From assembly GCA_966249405.1 (NCBI GenBank), contig CBINDO010000007.1, forward strand, positions 1 to 64,000: DNA of 64,000 nt, written 5' to 3'. The notes beneath the pieces are model-generated. The model was not told the origin of the DNA and ran no database searches. It worked only from the letters and a program-made list of their open reading frames with translations. The DNA is from SZUA-265 sp966249405 (GTDB taxonomy: Bacteria > Myxococcota_A > Polyangia > Polyangiales > Polyangiaceae). This document shows, one piece after another, positions 15,421-23,580 of this stretch. Every line of letters begins with the position of its first letter. Positions within the stretch are counted from its first letter, which is position 1. The position numbers and the translations under genes are program-made.

Positions 15421-16381
15421 GTTGCCCGACGTAAATCACGACGCGATCCATGGGTGGGGGGTTGGCTTCGGTTTGGTTGACCTCGGTAACTCGGTGGCGC
15501 AAGTCACTGAGCATGGTGCGCAGGCGCTGGAGCGTGCCGAGGACCTCCTCTTCTAGCGGATGTCCCTTCCAGAGATCGATGGTATAAGTGCTGCCGCCAA
15601 TTTGGTCTTGTGGCAAAGGTGCCGCTTGGCTGGTACGCAACCGGCCGAGCACGGTGTTGACCACGGCCTTGAAGTGGTCGAAGACGGCAGCCTCCCAGCC
15701 CAACGTGGCTCCCAGCGGGATGACGAGCGCCGGGGCATGGTACCGCGTCTGCCCATCTTCTTCGATCTGGCGGATCCGGCCACTCGACGACAACCGCGAA
15801 ATCGCGGCCTCCACCGACACTGGCTCGGTTTGCGCGCGTTCGGCGATCTGCTCCACGCTGAGCGGGCCCTCGCGATACATCAAGGCGACATGGAACTCGT
15901 CTTCACCTTCGTCGCCGCGTTTGCGCTTGAGCGCCGCGAGCTCCTCGGCCGTGGCGGCGCGGTAAGTCGTTTGCGCGCCCTTGCCGAGAGTGAACACGAG
16001 CTGGCTCTCGCGCAGGTCTCTCAACACCGCCCGCACCAACGCTTCGTCGTCGTTGGGGAACCGTTCCAGCAGCTCCAGGCGCGAAACCAGGCCTTCGCTG
16101 CGCAAGAACTGGAGCACGTCTTGTCGAAGGGTGCGACTCCGATCGGTCGACGTCTCCGCGACGCGCAAGATCTTCCGGCGGTAGGTGCGTAAACCCAGGC
16201 CGAACATGTCTGCGCTCACTTTGCGGCTGACGCCGAGGCGCTCGAGCTCTCTAACCAGGTCGATGAACACCAAATTGGCGATTTGGGCAAGCGGCGCACG
16301 CACGCCGCCCGTGGTCGCCAGTTGCGCCACGAGGATGGCGGTCTGGCGCACCAGGGCCTGGATCAAAAGCTCGACCGTCAT
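15386..16381 (-). CDS. Winged-helix-like cytoplasmic protein, paralogue 1 (module 1)
   Basis: A 331-residue soluble protein of no recognised named family. It aligns over its whole length with 18925-19896. Shared segments include LVRQTAILVAQLAT / LVRQTTVLIAHVAT, ADMFGLGLRTYRRK / ADMFGMALRSYQQK, an ~80-residue winged-helix-like block (VRAVLRDLRESQLV / VKAILRDLRDSGLV) and a C-terminal part with GGSTYTIDLW / GGSTFTFDIW. I chose the ATG at 16381 because it matches the paralogue's start; one at 16429 is possible. The gene directly precedes, and overlaps, a Cys-rich lipoprotein gene, as the paralogue does. A regulatory role is inferred from the wHTH-like pattern. Confidence 0.6.
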   Translation of the reverse strand: MTVELLIQALVRQTAILVAQLATTGGVRAPLAQIANLVFIDLVRELERLGVSRKVSADMFGLGLRTYRRKILRVAETSTDRSRTLRQDVLQFLRSEGLVSRLELLERFPNDDEALVRAVLRDLRESQLVFTLGKGAQTTYRAATAEELAALKRKRGDEGEDEFHVALMYREGPLSVEQIAERAQTEPVSVEAAISRLSSSGRIRQIEEDGQTRYHAPALVIPLGATLGWEAAVFDHFKAVVNTVLGRLRTSQAAPLPQDQIGGSTYTIDLWKGHPLEEEVLGTLQRLRTMLSDLRHRVTEVNQTEANPPPMDRVVIYVGQHVVNENSDRES

Positions 16382-16464
16382 ACTGGGTAAGGCTGGTTGG
16401 AGAAGCGGCGCGAGACGCGCGGCCTTCATTCACACACTACAGACCCTAAGCCATGCCGCAAAGG

Positions 16465-16480
16465 GGGACAAATTTGCCCC
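16465..16480. promoter_or_regulatory. Palindrome upstream of wHTH paralogue 1
   Basis: GGGACAAATTTGCCCC is a 16-bp palindrome with one mismatched pair, centred on AAATTT, ~84 bp before the chosen start at 16381 and ~36 bp before the alternative at 16429. It is A/T-rich at the centre in a GC-rich setting, as operators often are. Confidence 0.35.
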
Positions 16481-16545
16481 TTCCCAAAGCGGGCCGGCTC
16501 GCACGAACCCCTTCGACTCGCGTCGCCGAAGTGGGTGGTCCTCGT

Positions 16546-17265
16546 TCAGTTTCCGCCGTCCGCCGCCGCATCCAATGACGACTGCGGCCCAGTCTGGGAC
16601 GCGTCGGACACCACTTGGTGGTCGGCGTCGGGTTCGGAATGTGAACCAGCGTCGCTGCCAACATGGTGAGACGCGTCGGGCACCTCGTGGTGACTAGCGT
16701 CCGAGGTCTCGTGCCCGTGGGCGCCGCCTGCGTCCGCCGCTCCGATGTGACAAAGGTCTGCGCACGCCGCGTAGATCACCGAACAGCCTGCGAGGTCACC
16801 CGCGTGGCCGACCTCGTGACAGGCGTGGCCAAGGCCGCTTCCCTGGTCGTACTCGTGGCACAGTTCGCCCATCTCGTCGCATTGCTCTCGATTCGGCGCC
16901 CCGGCTTCTGGGGACGGCAACTGCCCCGAGTTGCAGTAGGTGAGACAAGTGTTGCTCAGCATCGAGCACTCCGGGTCGCTCGCCGATTCCGCGAGCTCCA
17001 CGCACAACTCGGCGACACCGTCGGGGTCGTCCACGCCTCGGCACGCCGCGGACAAGATCGAGCACGCGCTCACGCTTGCATCCTCTTCGGGCACCGTGCC
17101 GTCCGTCGTACCACTCGACTGAGTCGCCGCGCTGGACGTATCTCCGGGCCCAGCCTCGGCGCTCGGAATCACGACTGCCCCCTCATCGTCGCTGCACGCC
17201 GTGGTCGTCAAAGCGAGCAAGACAAAGGTGAACGAGCGGAAGGGCGTGGATGAAACGAAGGGCAT
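16546..17265 (-). CDS. Lipoprotein with Cys-rich core and His/Asp-rich tail
   Basis: The ATG at 17265 has GAGGA upstream and opens MPFVSSTPFRSFTFVLL, with lipobox LALTTTAC. The product has 239 residues. The middle has about twelve Cys in paired helices (SACSILSAACRGV, CSMLSNTCLTYCNS, QCDEMGELCHEYD, HACHEVGHAG). The last ~70 residues are a low-complexity tail built from HHxVxDASHH- and SDAG-type units (HGHETSDASHHEVPDASHH). Clustered His and Asp could bind metal ions, but no family match is recognised. It sits between the two wHTH/lipoprotein modules without its own wHTH gene. Confidence 0.65.
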   Translation of the reverse strand: MPFVSSTPFRSFTFVLLALTTTACSDDEGAVVIPSAEAGPGDTSSAATQSSGTTDGTVPEEDASVSACSILSAACRGVDDPDGVAELCVELAESASDPECSMLSNTCLTYCNSGQLPSPEAGAPNREQCDEMGELCHEYDQGSGLGHACHEVGHAGDLAGCSVIYAACADLCHIGAADAGGAHGHETSDASHHEVPDASHHVGSDAGSHSEPDADHQVVSDASQTGPQSSLDAAADGGN

Positions 17266-17288
17266 CAGTGTGTTCCTCGAGCGGTCCT

Positions 17289-17333
17289 GATGGGCGGGAG
17301 CCGGGAGTCGACGTGCAGGCGCTGGGCCCAACC
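17289..17333 (+). repeat. 45-bp dispersed element, copy C
   Basis: GATGGGCGGGAGCCG (17289-17303), a 17-bp variable core (17304-17320) and GCTGGGCCCAACC (17321-17333). It lies 23 bp upstream of the lipoprotein start at 17265, in antisense orientation to that gene. It differs from copies A and B by one base in the left end. Confidence 0.6.
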
Positions 17334-17520
17334 CAAAGCAGGATCGTAACCGTTGCATGGGGATGTGACAGCGCTCGGCTCGCGTCAACGAGGGAGCTCG
17401 ACACTGGTGCGGTATTTTTCGCGCCCAAGGCACGTCGTGCTTGGGCGCCTGTAACTGGCGTCGCCACGAGCGCCGTGGCAAGCGGGTACATTCCCAGGCG
17501 CTCGTGAATCCGTCGGACCT

Positions 17521-18891
17521 TCAGTCGCACTCGCCTTCGCTCGCGTACCGCACGCCGGGACAACTGCCGCTACCGTACACCGTTACGCCTTCGCAGGTGC
17601 AGTAAGCGACTTCGTCTTCGGTGCACCCTCGTTCACTGGCGGCACATACTCCTTGTCCCGCTTCGCAACCGAGGCCTTCGCAGATCCCCGAGACGCAGTC
17701 TTCGTGGGTGGTGCATGCTTCGCCATCGGGAGCCTTGCACTCGAGAGCGTCGTCGTAACGGCCGCCTGGACACGTGCTGCTCCCGAAGAACCACACTCCG
17801 TCACAGCCACAATAGGGCTGCAAATCGTCGGTGCAGATGCGATCTCGACTCGCGCAGCGCCCGGGAACGTCGCAGCCTTCGCCTTCACAGATCCCCGACG
17901 CGCAGTCGTCGTGAGCCTCGCAAGGATCGCCGTCCATGGCCTTGTACGGGCAGTCCGTCTCTTCTCGATGACGTTCGCCCGGGCAGCTAGAGCTGGCCCA
18001 GAACATGTTCCCGTCGCAGTCGCAGAAGTTGCGAAGGTCGTCGGTGCAAGTGCGTTCTTCTGCAGCGCATACTCCTTCGAAATCCCCGCAGCCTACGCCT
18101 TCGCAAATCCCAGACTCGCAATCGTCGTGGACGTTGCAGCGTGCGCCCGCGGGTTGCGTCCCGCTGCCACACGGACCTTCGTACGCATAACGTGCTCCTG
18201 CGCAACCCGGTCCACCGGAAGAGCCTTGGAACGTGACGCCGTCGCACCCGCAGTATTGCACGAGGTCGGCGTTGCACGTCGCTTCGGTGGGCACGCACAC
18301 TGCGTCCGCGTCGGAACACGTGGCGCTGCGACACGCACCGGACTCGCACTGGCCATCGGACTCGCACGCCTGGCCGAGCGAGAGGGGGGACGCGGGCGAG
18401 CTTGCATCCAGAGGTGTCTGGCCGGCGTCGTGCAATGGAGTGGAGGTGGGCTCTGGCACCGGCTCGGTGCTTTCTGGGTGTCGGCACACGCCTTCGATGC
18501 ATTCGTCGAGCGCGCCACATTTCTCGTCTTCCGATTCCTCCGAGCATTTCTTGGTGCAAACGTCGGCAGCGCTGCCGCCACCGCAGCTCTCGCTGATGCG
18601 CGAGCATACCGACTCGGCGCCTAAGTCACTGCAAGCCGCGTTTCTTTCGCAAGGTTTGGTGCACACGCCGCAGACACATTCCAAATCACCGCAAGTCGCG
18701 TCGGAGTCGCACGCTTGGAGCCAATGCGTCTGACTGCTCGCCGGGTGATCCCCCGCGTCGACGCGGGCGCCACAACCGGTAACTACCAACCAGCCCAGAG
18801 CCAAGCATGTCGAGGTCGTGCGACGTGCAAGTCGCGTTGCCCATGAAATCGTGTGTCGAAGTTCGAGAGGTTGCATCGTTGTTGCTTTCAT
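17521..18891 (-). CDS. Cys-rich lipoprotein with four ~65-residue repeats (module 2)
   Basis: About 456 residues. A signal peptide ends LGWLVVTGC. A Cys-rich N-terminal domain (CGDLECVCGVCTKPC) matches the one in 14239-15420. After a Pro/Ser linker come four repeats of ~65 residues, each with CxxHxDCxSGICEGxGC, then CTDDLxxYCGCDG and SSxCPGxRY. The C-G-C-D-G-V-T-F part recalls Kazal-type or other small disulfide domains but is not a clear match. The gene follows the wHTH paralogue 2 stop within ~35 bp. The ATG at 18891 is chosen; a GTG at 18918 and an ATG at 18876 are alternatives. The role is unknown, presumably surface binding. Confidence 0.66.
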   Translation of the reverse strand: MKATTMQPLELRHTISWATRLARRTTSTCLALGWLVVTGCGARVDAGDHPASSQTHWLQACDSDATCGDLECVCGVCTKPCERNAACSDLGAESVCSRISESCGGGSAADVCTKKCSEESEDEKCGALDECIEGVCRHPESTEPVPEPTSTPLHDAGQTPLDASSPASPLSLGQACESDGQCESGACRSATCSDADAVCVPTEATCNADLVQYCGCDGVTFQGSSGGPGCAGARYAYEGPCGSGTQPAGARCNVHDDCESGICEGVGCGDFEGVCAAEERTCTDDLRNFCDCDGNMFWASSSCPGERHREETDCPYKAMDGDPCEAHDDCASGICEGEGCDVPGRCASRDRICTDDLQPYCGCDGVWFFGSSTCPGGRYDDALECKAPDGEACTTHEDCVSGICEGLGCEAGQGVCAASERGCTEDEVAYCTCEGVTVYGSGSCPGVRYASEGECD

Positions 18892-18924
18892 TTTTGGTTG
18901 CTCGCCAGGTGAGGCCACCGATCG

Positions 18925-19896
18925 TCACGAGGAAGAGGATTGTCCGCAGTAGAAGGTGACGCGTTGAAACGTCTCCGGGGTTGCGTGTTTTTGGTTGTGT
19001 TGGATGGTGCGGTCCCACAACGCGGTCAGCCGCGCCCGGGTCTCTCGCAGCAGCGCCCGAACTTCACGTTCTTCGGGGTGTCCTGGCCAGATGTCGAAGG
19101 TGAACGTGCTGCCCCCGACTTCGTCGTCTGGTAGTGCCCGCGTCTCGCCGTTCTGCAGCTTGATGCACATCGAGCGCACCATCGCTTGGAAGTGATCGAG
19201 CAATGCCGCTTCCCAACCCGCGCGCGCCCCGAGACCGATCACGCACTCGCCGCTCTGCAACTTCGCCGGGTCGTCGTCGACCGGCGCTACGCGGCCTTCT
19301 CGGCGAAGCTGCTCGACCGCCTGTGTCAGCAGGCCATCGGGAAGCGGTAACTTCTGACCCAACTGTTCGAACGTCAGAGGACCCTCGTGGTGGACGAGGA
19401 CCCATGCCATGGCGGCGAGGCTCGAGAGATCGGAGTCTTCGGTCGGCGCGAAGTCTTCGGCCGGAGTGATTCGATATACGGTCGCGTCGCCTCGTCCCGT
19501 GCTGTAGACCAAGCCAGAGTCCCGGAGGTCGCGCAGGATTGCCTTGACGCTCGATTCGTCGTCGCGACAAAAGCGCTGCAACACCTCGGCGCGGCGCACC
19601 GCCTTCTTGTCCGAAAGGTATTCGTAAATCGCCGTCCACAAGGTCTGGCCTTGGTCCGTCGCACTTTCGGAAAGGCGTTGCAGCTTCTGTTGATAGGAAC
19701 GAAGCGCCATCCCGAACATGTCGGCGATCACCTTCTGTCCGAGTCCTTGCTGTTCGAGTTGTCCGGTCAAATCGGTGAAAACCTGGTTCGCCACGTGCGC
19801 GAGCGGCGCGCGGAGACCAGCCGATGTGGCGACGTGAGCGATGAGGACGGTCGTCTGGCGGACGAGGCCGTCAATCAATGCCTTGGTGTTGAGCAT
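18925..19896 (-). CDS. Winged-helix-like cytoplasmic protein, paralogue 2 (module 2)
   Basis: A 323-residue soluble protein homologous end to end with 15386-16381; roughly half of the residues match by eye in the N-terminal 150. The start MLNTKALIDGLVRQ matches the chosen start of paralogue 1. The middle (ILRDLRDSGLVYSTGRGDAT) and the LPLPDGLLTQAVEQLRREGR segment look like two winged-helix blocks. The C-terminus has GWEAALLDHFQAMV and GGSTFTFDIWPGHP. It is followed immediately by a Cys-rich lipoprotein gene. It is divergent from the molybdate regulator; inverted repeats in that spacer could serve either gene. The family is unnamed to me. Confidence 0.62.
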   Translation of the reverse strand: MLNTKALIDGLVRQTTVLIAHVATSAGLRAPLAHVANQVFTDLTGQLEQQGLGQKVIADMFGMALRSYQQKLQRLSESATDQGQTLWTAIYEYLSDKKAVRRAEVLQRFCRDDESSVKAILRDLRDSGLVYSTGRGDATVYRITPAEDFAPTEDSDLSSLAAMAWVLVHHEGPLTFEQLGQKLPLPDGLLTQAVEQLRREGRVAPVDDDPAKLQSGECVIGLGARAGWEAALLDHFQAMVRSMCIKLQNGETRALPDDEVGGSTFTFDIWPGHPEEREVRALLRETRARLTALWDRTIQHNQKHATPETFQRVTFYCGQSSSS

Positions 19897-19933
19897 GAAA
19901 CCAGTATGACCCGCTGCCGCTTCCGTCGAACAG

Positions 19934-19966
19934 CGTGAGAAATCACGTCAGCAACGAGAAGGTTGC
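19934..19966. promoter_or_regulatory. Two small inverted repeats upstream of wHTH paralogue 2
   Basis: CGTGA-GAAA-TCACG (19934-19947) and GCAAC-GAGAAG-GTTGC (19951-19966) lie side by side, starting 37 bp upstream of the leftward gene. Arms are short (5 bp), so chance is possible. Confidence 0.25.
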
Positions 19967-20015
19967 AAGGCGGTTGCCGGGTTGCGTCGGTGTTCCACGT
20001 TTCGCCCCGGAGCGT

Positions 20016-20033
20016 TGACAAGCATACTTGTCA
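20016..20033. promoter_or_regulatory. Operator-like palindrome before the molybdate operon
   Basis: TGACAAG-CATA-CTTGTCA, perfect 7-bp arms, centred 29 bp before the start of the XRE-PBP regulator. It overlaps a TTGACA hexamer (20015-20020), so binding could block a promoter. It is the likely autoregulatory site of the downstream regulator. Confidence 0.55.
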
Positions 20034-20053
20034 GGGCGCAAGCTAGACTTTGC

Positions 20054-21163
20054 ATGGCCGAAGCCTTCAACCGGGTGAAAGCAAGTCGCGAGCGCCGCGG
20101 CCTGACGCAGGTCGAATTGGCCGAGCGCACCGGATTGACGCGCCAAAGTATCGGCGCGATCGAGGCCGGCCGCGCGACGCCGGCGGTTGACGTCGCGTTG
20201 CGCATCGCGAGCGTCCTCGACTGTTTGGTCGAGGAGCTTTTCGGGCCTGCGGCAGAAAGCGAGCCGATCGGCGCCCAGAGTTACCGCTCTCCGATCTCGG
20301 GGCGCGCCGTGTTGGCGCGGATAGCCGGCCGCTGGATGTGTTATTCGCTGCAGCGATTCGACGTTTCGACTGCTGCCGACGGGATCGTCTCTGCGGACGG
20401 TGCGAGGCGTGGCGAGGTCCTGGTCCAGCCGTTGCGCGCAGTTTCCGAACTCGAAGGAAACGTAGTCCTGATGGGCTGCGCCTTGGGGATCGGTTTACTC
20501 GCGAGTCGCTTGAATTCGCGCGCTGGCGCTGGGCGATTTCTGTGGTTGTCTACGTCGAGCGCAGCCGCCCTCGAGGCGCTCGCCGACCAGCAGACGCACA
20601 TTGCCGGAATTCATTTGGCGGACCCGCGGACGGGCGAGTCGAACGTGCCGGAGGTGCGTCGCGCATTCCCGAAGGAGCCGTTCACCTTGGTCACCCTGGG
20701 GCGCTGGGAAGTCGGTCTGTTGGTGAGACGTGGGAGCAACCAGCCGGTCCGGAGCCTCGCCGATCTCGCAAAACCGAGCGTTCGTTTCGTAGGTCGCGAA
20801 CCAGGAGCAGGGGCGCAACGCATGTTGGAGCGTAAGGTGCGGGGACAGGGTTTGCCGGTGAGTTTGGTGCGCAAGCCCGACGTGCAAGTGACGACGCCCA
20901 TGGACGTGGGCCGAGCCGTGGCCTTGGGCGCGGCCGACGTCGGCCCGGGCACCCGCGACGTCGCGCTGACGCTGGGCATCGACTTCATTCCGATGGCGGA
21001 GGAGCGGGTCGATTTGGTGTTGCCCCAGGTGGTGCTCACGGACGCTCGTGTGCAGCGGTTGCTGGACGTGCTCTGCTCCGGGGAATTTCGTCGGGAATTG
21101 ACGGAGCTCGGCTACGATATGCGGGCTGCGGGTGAGCGTGTTGCGGAGGTCGACGTGTCATGA
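20054..21163 (+). CDS. XRE-type HTH regulator fused to a periplasmic-binding-protein-like domain
   Basis: 369 residues from the ATG at 20054. Residues ~5-60 are a Cro/C1-type HTH (GLTQVELAERTGLTRQSIGA) with the usual VEELFG end. Residues ~130-360 resemble the PBP-like substrate-binding domain found in molybdate-linked regulators: MGCALGIGLLASRLN, LVRRGSNQPVRSLADLAKPS, RFVGREPGAGAQRML, ALGAADVGPGTRDVA. It likely senses molybdate or a related oxyanion and controls the downstream modABC genes. The stop overlaps the modA start (ATGA at 21160), giving translational coupling. A palindrome lies 21 bp upstream. Confidence 0.85.
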   Translation: MAEAFNRVKASRERRGLTQVELAERTGLTRQSIGAIEAGRATPAVDVALRIASVLDCLVEELFGPAAESEPIGAQSYRSPISGRAVLARIAGRWMCYSLQRFDVSTAADGIVSADGARRGEVLVQPLRAVSELEGNVVLMGCALGIGLLASRLNSRAGAGRFLWLSTSSAAALEALADQQTHIAGIHLADPRTGESNVPEVRRAFPKEPFTLVTLGRWEVGLLVRRGSNQPVRSLADLAKPSVRFVGREPGAGAQRMLERKVRGQGLPVSLVRKPDVQVTTPMDVGRAVALGAADVGPGTRDVALTLGIDFIPMAEERVDLVLPQVVLTDARVQRLLDVLCSGEFRRELTELGYDMRAAGERVAEVDVS

Positions 21164-21993
21164 ACGAATACTCGAAGCGGATCGGTTTCTCGCGTCTTCG
21201 GCGTTTGGTAGCGGGCGGCTTGGTGTTGGTTGCGATGGGGTGCGGGCGCGAGCCTCGGAGCGAAGCGAGCCAGACGGTGGTGACGGTGTTCGCGGCGACC
21301 TCGTTGCGAGACGCCTTCGGGGCGATGGCACAAGAGCATCAACGTCGTCACCCCGACGTGCGCGTTGTACTGAACTTTGGCGGCACCCAGGAGCTCAGAG
21401 CACAGCTGGAACAAGGCGCCGACGCCGACGTCTTCGCCGCGGCCGACACCAAACACGTCCTCGAGCTCGAACGCCGCGGGCTGCTCGGGCCCGGGGTACC
21501 GTTTGCCGAGAACGAACCGGTGCTGGTCGTGGCAAAACATGCGAGCAGCAAGATTGTCCGCTTCTCGAGTTTGCCCGATGCCGAGCGCGTCGTGTTGGGG
21601 GCGCCGGAGGTGCCGATCGGACGCTATGCGGCGCAGATTTTGGAGAACGCGAACAAGTCGTTGCAGCCCGATTTTGCATCGCGCGTCGAGGCGCGAGTAG
21701 TGTCGCGAGAACTCAACGTGCGACAGGTGCTCGCGAAGGTGGCGTTGGGTGAGGCAGACGCCGGTATCGTCTATAGAACCGACGTCGTGGGTGACCTCGG
21801 AGGCGCGGTCGCGGTGTTGTCGATACCGAGTGAGGTGAACGTGGTTGCTCGGTATCCCATCGCTGCGGTCACCAGGAGCGCTCATGCTGCTGAGGCGCGC
21901 GCCTTCATCGGCACCGTGATTTCGGAGGCTGGGCGCGCCATCACCACCAAAGCTGGTTTCAGAGCGCCGTCAGGTGCCAACAGTTCGTTATGA
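21160..21993 (+). CDS. modA: Molybdate ABC transporter substrate-binding lipoprotein
   Basis: 277 residues. The signal peptide ends LVAMGC, so the protein is probably membrane-anchored rather than free. The mature part has VTVFAATSLRDAFGAM, the standard ModA opening, then VVLNFGGTQELRAQLEQGAD, DVFAAADTKHV, GEADAGIVYRTDV and a C-terminal helix. It binds molybdate (or tungstate) and delivers it to ModB. Genes are tightly packed: it starts inside the regulator stop and its own stop overlaps modB (ATGA at 21990). Confidence 0.9.
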   Translation: MNEYSKRIGFSRLRRLVAGGLVLVAMGCGREPRSEASQTVVTVFAATSLRDAFGAMAQEHQRRHPDVRVVLNFGGTQELRAQLEQGADADVFAAADTKHVLELERRGLLGPGVPFAENEPVLVVAKHASSKIVRFSSLPDAERVVLGAPEVPIGRYAAQILENANKSLQPDFASRVEARVVSRELNVRQVLAKVALGEADAGIVYRTDVVGDLGGAVAVLSIPSEVNVVARYPIAAVTRSAHAAEARAFIGTVISEAGRAITTKAGFRAPSGANSSL

Positions 21994-22835
21994 GTGGGCG
22001 AAGGTTCATCGCCGAGCGGCTGCTCCTATTCGTGCTGGCCGCGGGCCTGGTGGTGGTGCTCCTCGGACCATTGTTGGCGCTGGTCCTGAAAACGTCTCCG
22101 TTCGTGTTCGTCTCGGGATTGTCGCACCCGTTGGTGTGGGCTGCGTTGAAGCTGAGCGCCTTTACCACCGCGGTGAGCCTCGGCCTCGTCGTTCTTTTCG
22201 GCACACCTTTGGCGTGGGTGTTGTCTCAGAGCAAGGCGTCGTGGACGGGATGGCTCGAGACGGTGCTGTTGTTACCCATGGTCATCCCGCCTGCGGTGTC
22301 GGGGATAACGTTGCTGTTGGCTTTTGGCCGCAATGGTCTGTTCACGGCTGGATTGGGACTGGAGGTGAGCGTCGCGTTTTCGACGGCCGCGGTGGTCCTG
22401 GCGCAAATCTTCGTGTCCGCCCCCTATTACGTCCAGGCCGCCCTGAGCGTGTTTCGCCGACTGGACGAGAACGTGTTGCTCGTCGCGCGGACGTTGGGCA
22501 CGTACCCTTGGCACCTCTTCACGCGTATCGCCGTGCCGTTGGCGGCGGGTGGGCTGATCCCGGCCGCGGCGGTGACTTGGGCGCGAGCGTTGGGTGAGTT
22601 CGGCGCCACCTTGATGTTCGCCGGCAACCTCGAAGGTGTCACACAAACGTTGCCGTTGGCGATCTACGTCGCATCGGAGTCCGACATGCGCGCCGCCCAA
22701 GCATTGTCGCTGGTCTTGGTCGGCGCGGCGTTCTTGGTATTGTTCGTGATTCGGCGTGAGACGTCCTCCGCCGGCGTTCAGCGGACACCGGAGCGTGAAT
22801 CGGCGCAGCGCGAGGGTGAACGTGGCCGAATTTAG
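21990..22835 (+). CDS. modB: Molybdate ABC transporter permease
   Basis: 281 residues with five to six transmembrane helices. The region WARALGEFGATLMFAGN is the cytoplasmic EAA loop that docks on the ATPase. LLLPMVIPPAVSGITLLL is the conserved ModB helix. The C-terminal ~25 residues are charged and overlap the start of modC. It forms the membrane channel for molybdate uptake with ModA and ModC. Confidence 0.9.
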   Translation: MSGRRFIAERLLLFVLAAGLVVVLLGPLLALVLKTSPFVFVSGLSHPLVWAALKLSAFTTAVSLGLVVLFGTPLAWVLSQSKASWTGWLETVLLLPMVIPPAVSGITLLLAFGRNGLFTAGLGLEVSVAFSTAAVVLAQIFVSAPYYVQAALSVFRRLDENVLLVARTLGTYPWHLFTRIAVPLAAGGLIPAAAVTWARALGEFGATLMFAGNLEGVTQTLPLAIYVASESDMRAAQALSLVLVGAAFLVLFVIRRETSSAGVQRTPERESAQREGERGRI

Positions 22836-23580
22836 CGCACGCTTGCAGACGCGAGTCGGCGCCTTGAGCCTCGACGTCGCCTTCGAAACCGCCGGTGGCC
22901 GGTTGGCGGTCGTTGGACCCAACGGCGCCGGCAAGACCAGCTTGTTCAAGGCGCTGATCGGGGCTGTTCCCGTCGAACGCGGCCTTGTTGCCCTTGGTGA
23001 ACGGCGCCTGCTCGACACGGCCACGCAACTCGCTGTAGCGATGGAAGATCGCGGCCTGGGTTATCTGCCACAGTCGTACGCGTTGTTCCCGCATCTCACC
23101 GTGCAGCAGAACGTGGAGTTTCCCATGCTTCGGCGCGTCCGTGACAAGGGCGACAGGCGCACCCGCGCCGCGCAGCTCCTGGAGAGCTTCGGGGCTGCCC
23201 ACCTGGCGACACGCCGCGCGACGGACCTGTCCGGTGGGGAGATGCAGCGCGTCGCACTGGCGCGAGCTTTGGCGGGCGAACCGCGTGCGTTGCTCCTCGA
23301 CGAGCCGCTGGCTGCCATGGACGTCGGCCATCGCGACGAGGTGTTGCGGTTCCTCGTCGAGCACCTGACTCAACTGACGTTACCCACCCTGGTAATCACT
23401 CACGACCTACACGAGGCGCGAGCTTTGGCACACCGGTTCTTGGTGATGGAGGAGGGCCGAGTTACCCAGTCGGGCACCTACGAGGAACTCTCGAGCGCGC
23501 CGGCGACGCCGTTCGTCGAGCGCTTCGTCCAGTCTCGAACGGGAGTTCGTTCAGCGAACGCTGTTGACTCCGGCGGCTAG
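22822..23580 (+). CDS. modC: Molybdate ABC transporter ATPase without TOBE/MOP domain
   Basis: The GTG at 22822, with GAGGG upstream, gives 252 residues; a GTG at 22816 is an alternative. All ATPase motifs are present: GPNGAGKTSLF (Walker A), GYLPQSYALFPHLTV (Q-loop), DLSGGEMQRVALARAL (signature), RALLLDEPLAAMD (Walker B) and VITHDLHEA (switch His). Typical ModC has ~350 residues with a C-terminal molybdate-binding TOBE domain; it is absent here, so feedback at the transporter is not expected. The fourth gene of the operon. Confidence 0.88.
   Translation: MAEFSARLQTRVGALSLDVAFETAGGRLAVVGPNGAGKTSLFKALIGAVPVERGLVALGERRLLDTATQLAVAMEDRGLGYLPQSYALFPHLTVQQNVEFPMLRRVRDKGDRRTRAAQLLESFGAAHLATRRATDLSGGEMQRVALARALAGEPRALLLDEPLAAMDVGHRDEVLRFLVEHLTQLTLPTLVITHDLHEARALAHRFLVMEEGRVTQSGTYEELSSAPATPFVERFVQSRTGVRSANAVDSGG

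Noticed and set aside
20015..20049. TTGACA ... TAGACT as a sigma-70 promoter of the molybdate operon
   Set aside because: The spacer is 23 bp, too long for a standard promoter; only the -35-like hexamer overlapping the palindrome is retained as a remark.
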